Shown here: positions 63,228 to 64,000 of the stretch, in pieces
How the letters are laid out: each line of letters starts with the position of its first letter
Numbering within the stretch: position 1 is the first letter of the stretch
Source of the DNA: Chloroflexota bacterium
Lineage (GTDB): Bacteria; Chloroflexota; Anaerolineae; Anaerolineales; DRMV01
Assembly: GCA_011322445.1 (NCBI GenBank)
Contig: DRMV01000048.1
Span: 109,539 to 173,538, forward strand
Reading direction: 5' to 3'
DNA: 64,000 nucleotides
The notes under the pieces: generated by a model
What the model saw: only the letters and a program-made list of their open reading frames with translations
What the model was told of the DNA's origin: nothing
Database searches by the model: none
Position numbers and translations under genes: made by a program

Positions 63228-64000
63228 AGACGCCCCGACGTGCGGCGTGGGCAAATGCCTCGAGGCCGTCGGCAAGGGAATAACGGGCATCAATGAGGGG
63301 GCGGGGGTCCAGACAACCTCCCGCCAGCAACCGTAGGGCGGGGGCAAAGGGGCCACAGCGGGAACCCACGACGTGGATTTCATCGACCACCAGCGCCGAC
63401 ATGGGAATACGCGGCGTGCCCGCATAGGTGCTCTTGAGCACCAGCGTGCCCCGGGGGTGAACGGCTTCTTTTGCCAGCGCGAAGCCTTCAGGCGAGCCGG
63501 TGGCTTCCACCACCACATCCATGCCCCAGTGCGGCACTTCGTCTTCCCGCAGCGGCGTGACGCCATAAGGCTGCAACAGCGCCCGCTGGCGCTCGTGGCG
63601 CACTACGGCAAACACGGCTGCGCCGGTGCGCGCCAGTGTCCACGCGGCCAGTTGCCCCAGCCGACCTGCCCCCACCACCAGCACGCTATCGTCAGGGCGA
63701 ATGTGCACCTGCTGCTGAACTTCCAGCGCCGCGGCCAGTGGTTCGGTAAACACCGCCATTTCATCGGGCACCTCATCGGGCACAGGGTGCAGGTTGGCTA
63801 TCGGCAAGGTGGTGTATTCGGCAAACACGCCATCGCGCCCCAAAATTCCCAACACGGTGCGGTTTTCACAATGCGTGGGGCGCCCGGCAAGGCACTGGGC
63901 ACAATGCCCACAAGCCGCATTGATTTCGCCCACCACGCGGCGGCCTTCCCATGCCGGGGCAGCGGGCGCTCGCACCACCTCACCCACAAATTCATGCCCC
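63205..64000 (-). CDS. Zinc-dependent alcohol dehydrogenase (MDR family), 5' end outside the window
   Basis: About 265 residues are visible; the start lies beyond 64000. The visible part opens GHEFVGEVV, the catalytic-zinc GHE motif of MDR dehydrogenases. CGHCAQCLAGRPTHCENR is the four-Cys structural zinc site, and VLVVGAGRLGQLAAWTLA the NAD(P) Rossmann loop (GxGxxG). EPLAAALEVQQQV and GDGVFAEYTTLP-like DGVFAEYTTLPIANLHPVPDEV are typical. The family includes alcohol, sorbitol and threonine dehydrogenases; which one cannot be decided. It overlaps the 3' end of the frameshifted EamA gene by 23 bp in the convergent orientation. Confidence 0.88.
   Translation of the reverse strand, partial: GHEFVGEVVRAPAAPAWEGRRVVGEINAACGHCAQCLAGRPTHCENRTVLGILGRDGVFAEYTTLPIANLHPVPDEVPDEMAVFTEPLAAALEVQQQVHIRPDDSVLVVGAGRLGQLAAWTLARTGAAVFAVVRHERQRALLQPYGVTPLREDEVPHWGMDVVVEATGSPEGFALAKEAVHPRGTLVLKSTYAGTPRIPMSALVVDEIHVVGSRCGPFAPALRLLAGGCLDPRPLIDARYSLADGLEAFAHAARRGVFKVLVQP

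Noticed and set aside
1..64000. tRNA, rRNA, riboswitch or prophage genes
   Set aside because: No cloverleaf, conserved RNA core or phage structural genes were recognised by eye; a covariance-model search would be needed for certainty.

Overview
The window looks like a chromosomal segment of a high-GC, non-sporulating bacterium of the phylum Chloroflexota, most likely class Anaerolineae. This placement is an inference from several signs: a coenzyme F420 biosynthesis cluster, a Gram-positive-type SOS box (GAAC-N4-GTTC) in front of a long-linker LexA, a dcw cluster led by MraZ, a cyclic-2,3-diphosphoglycerate-synthetase-like protein, and many degenerate low-complexity intergenic repeats. No rRNA, tRNA, CRISPR array or phage was seen.

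Layout. Positions 1-10168 (minus strand) hold two molybdenum hydroxylase (xanthine dehydrogenase family) loci with opposite gene fusions. They are separated by a CBS-containing Mn-dependent pyrophosphatase; a nucleoside-phosphorylase-like protein sits in the first and a thioesterase follows the second. Positions 10211-15968 (minus) hold the F420 genes cofC, cofD, a nitroreductase resembling the FbiB C-terminal domain, cofE and npdG, interspersed with a protoglobin, a small membrane protein and a Cys-rich plasmid-pRiA4b-ORF3-like protein. lexA (16097-16942, plus) has its own SOS-box promoter. An ArsR-type regulator with a symmetric operator and a DUF5320-like protein follow.

Positions 18063-35311 (minus) are a compact division and cell wall cluster in the order mraZ-rsmH-ftsL-pbp2-murF-mraY-murD-ftsW-murG-orf-murC-murB-ddl-ftsQ-ftsA-ftsZ. 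It starts from a promoter overlapped by four 10-bp-phased MraZ-box-like repeats, and it has no murE. A multi-GAF HD-GYP protein (35599-38604, plus) diverges from it. Next is the rpmH-rnpA-yidD-lipoprotein-yidC-khpB operon (42511-38773, minus), usually found near oriC but here without dnaA.

Positions 42679-50321 (plus) carry a GNAT protein, a beta-CASP nuclease, a cDPG-synthetase-like protein, mscL, era, a YhhN-like membrane protein, a DUF4332 protein and trmB. After a bactofilin-like membrane protein and a YitT protein (minus) comes a VapBC-like toxin-antitoxin pair flanked by an exact 16-bp direct repeat. The rest holds a SpoIIE-type phosphatase, a P-loop protein, two lipoproteins, a TIGR03960-type radical SAM protein, a Ca2+-type P-ATPase, an alpha/beta hydrolase, a frameshifted EamA transporter and a partial zinc alcohol dehydrogenase.

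Several promoters could be read directly: lexA, arsR-like, mraZ, rpmH and the antitoxin have -35/-10 pairs with 17-bp spacing, and several others have extended -10 elements (TGnTATAAT type). Short repeats (TTAGGGG, GGGGGATT, GTCGTTTAGTCAG, GTGCAGGAGGCAAG types) repeatedly sit directly against stop codons and sometimes supply the stop codon.
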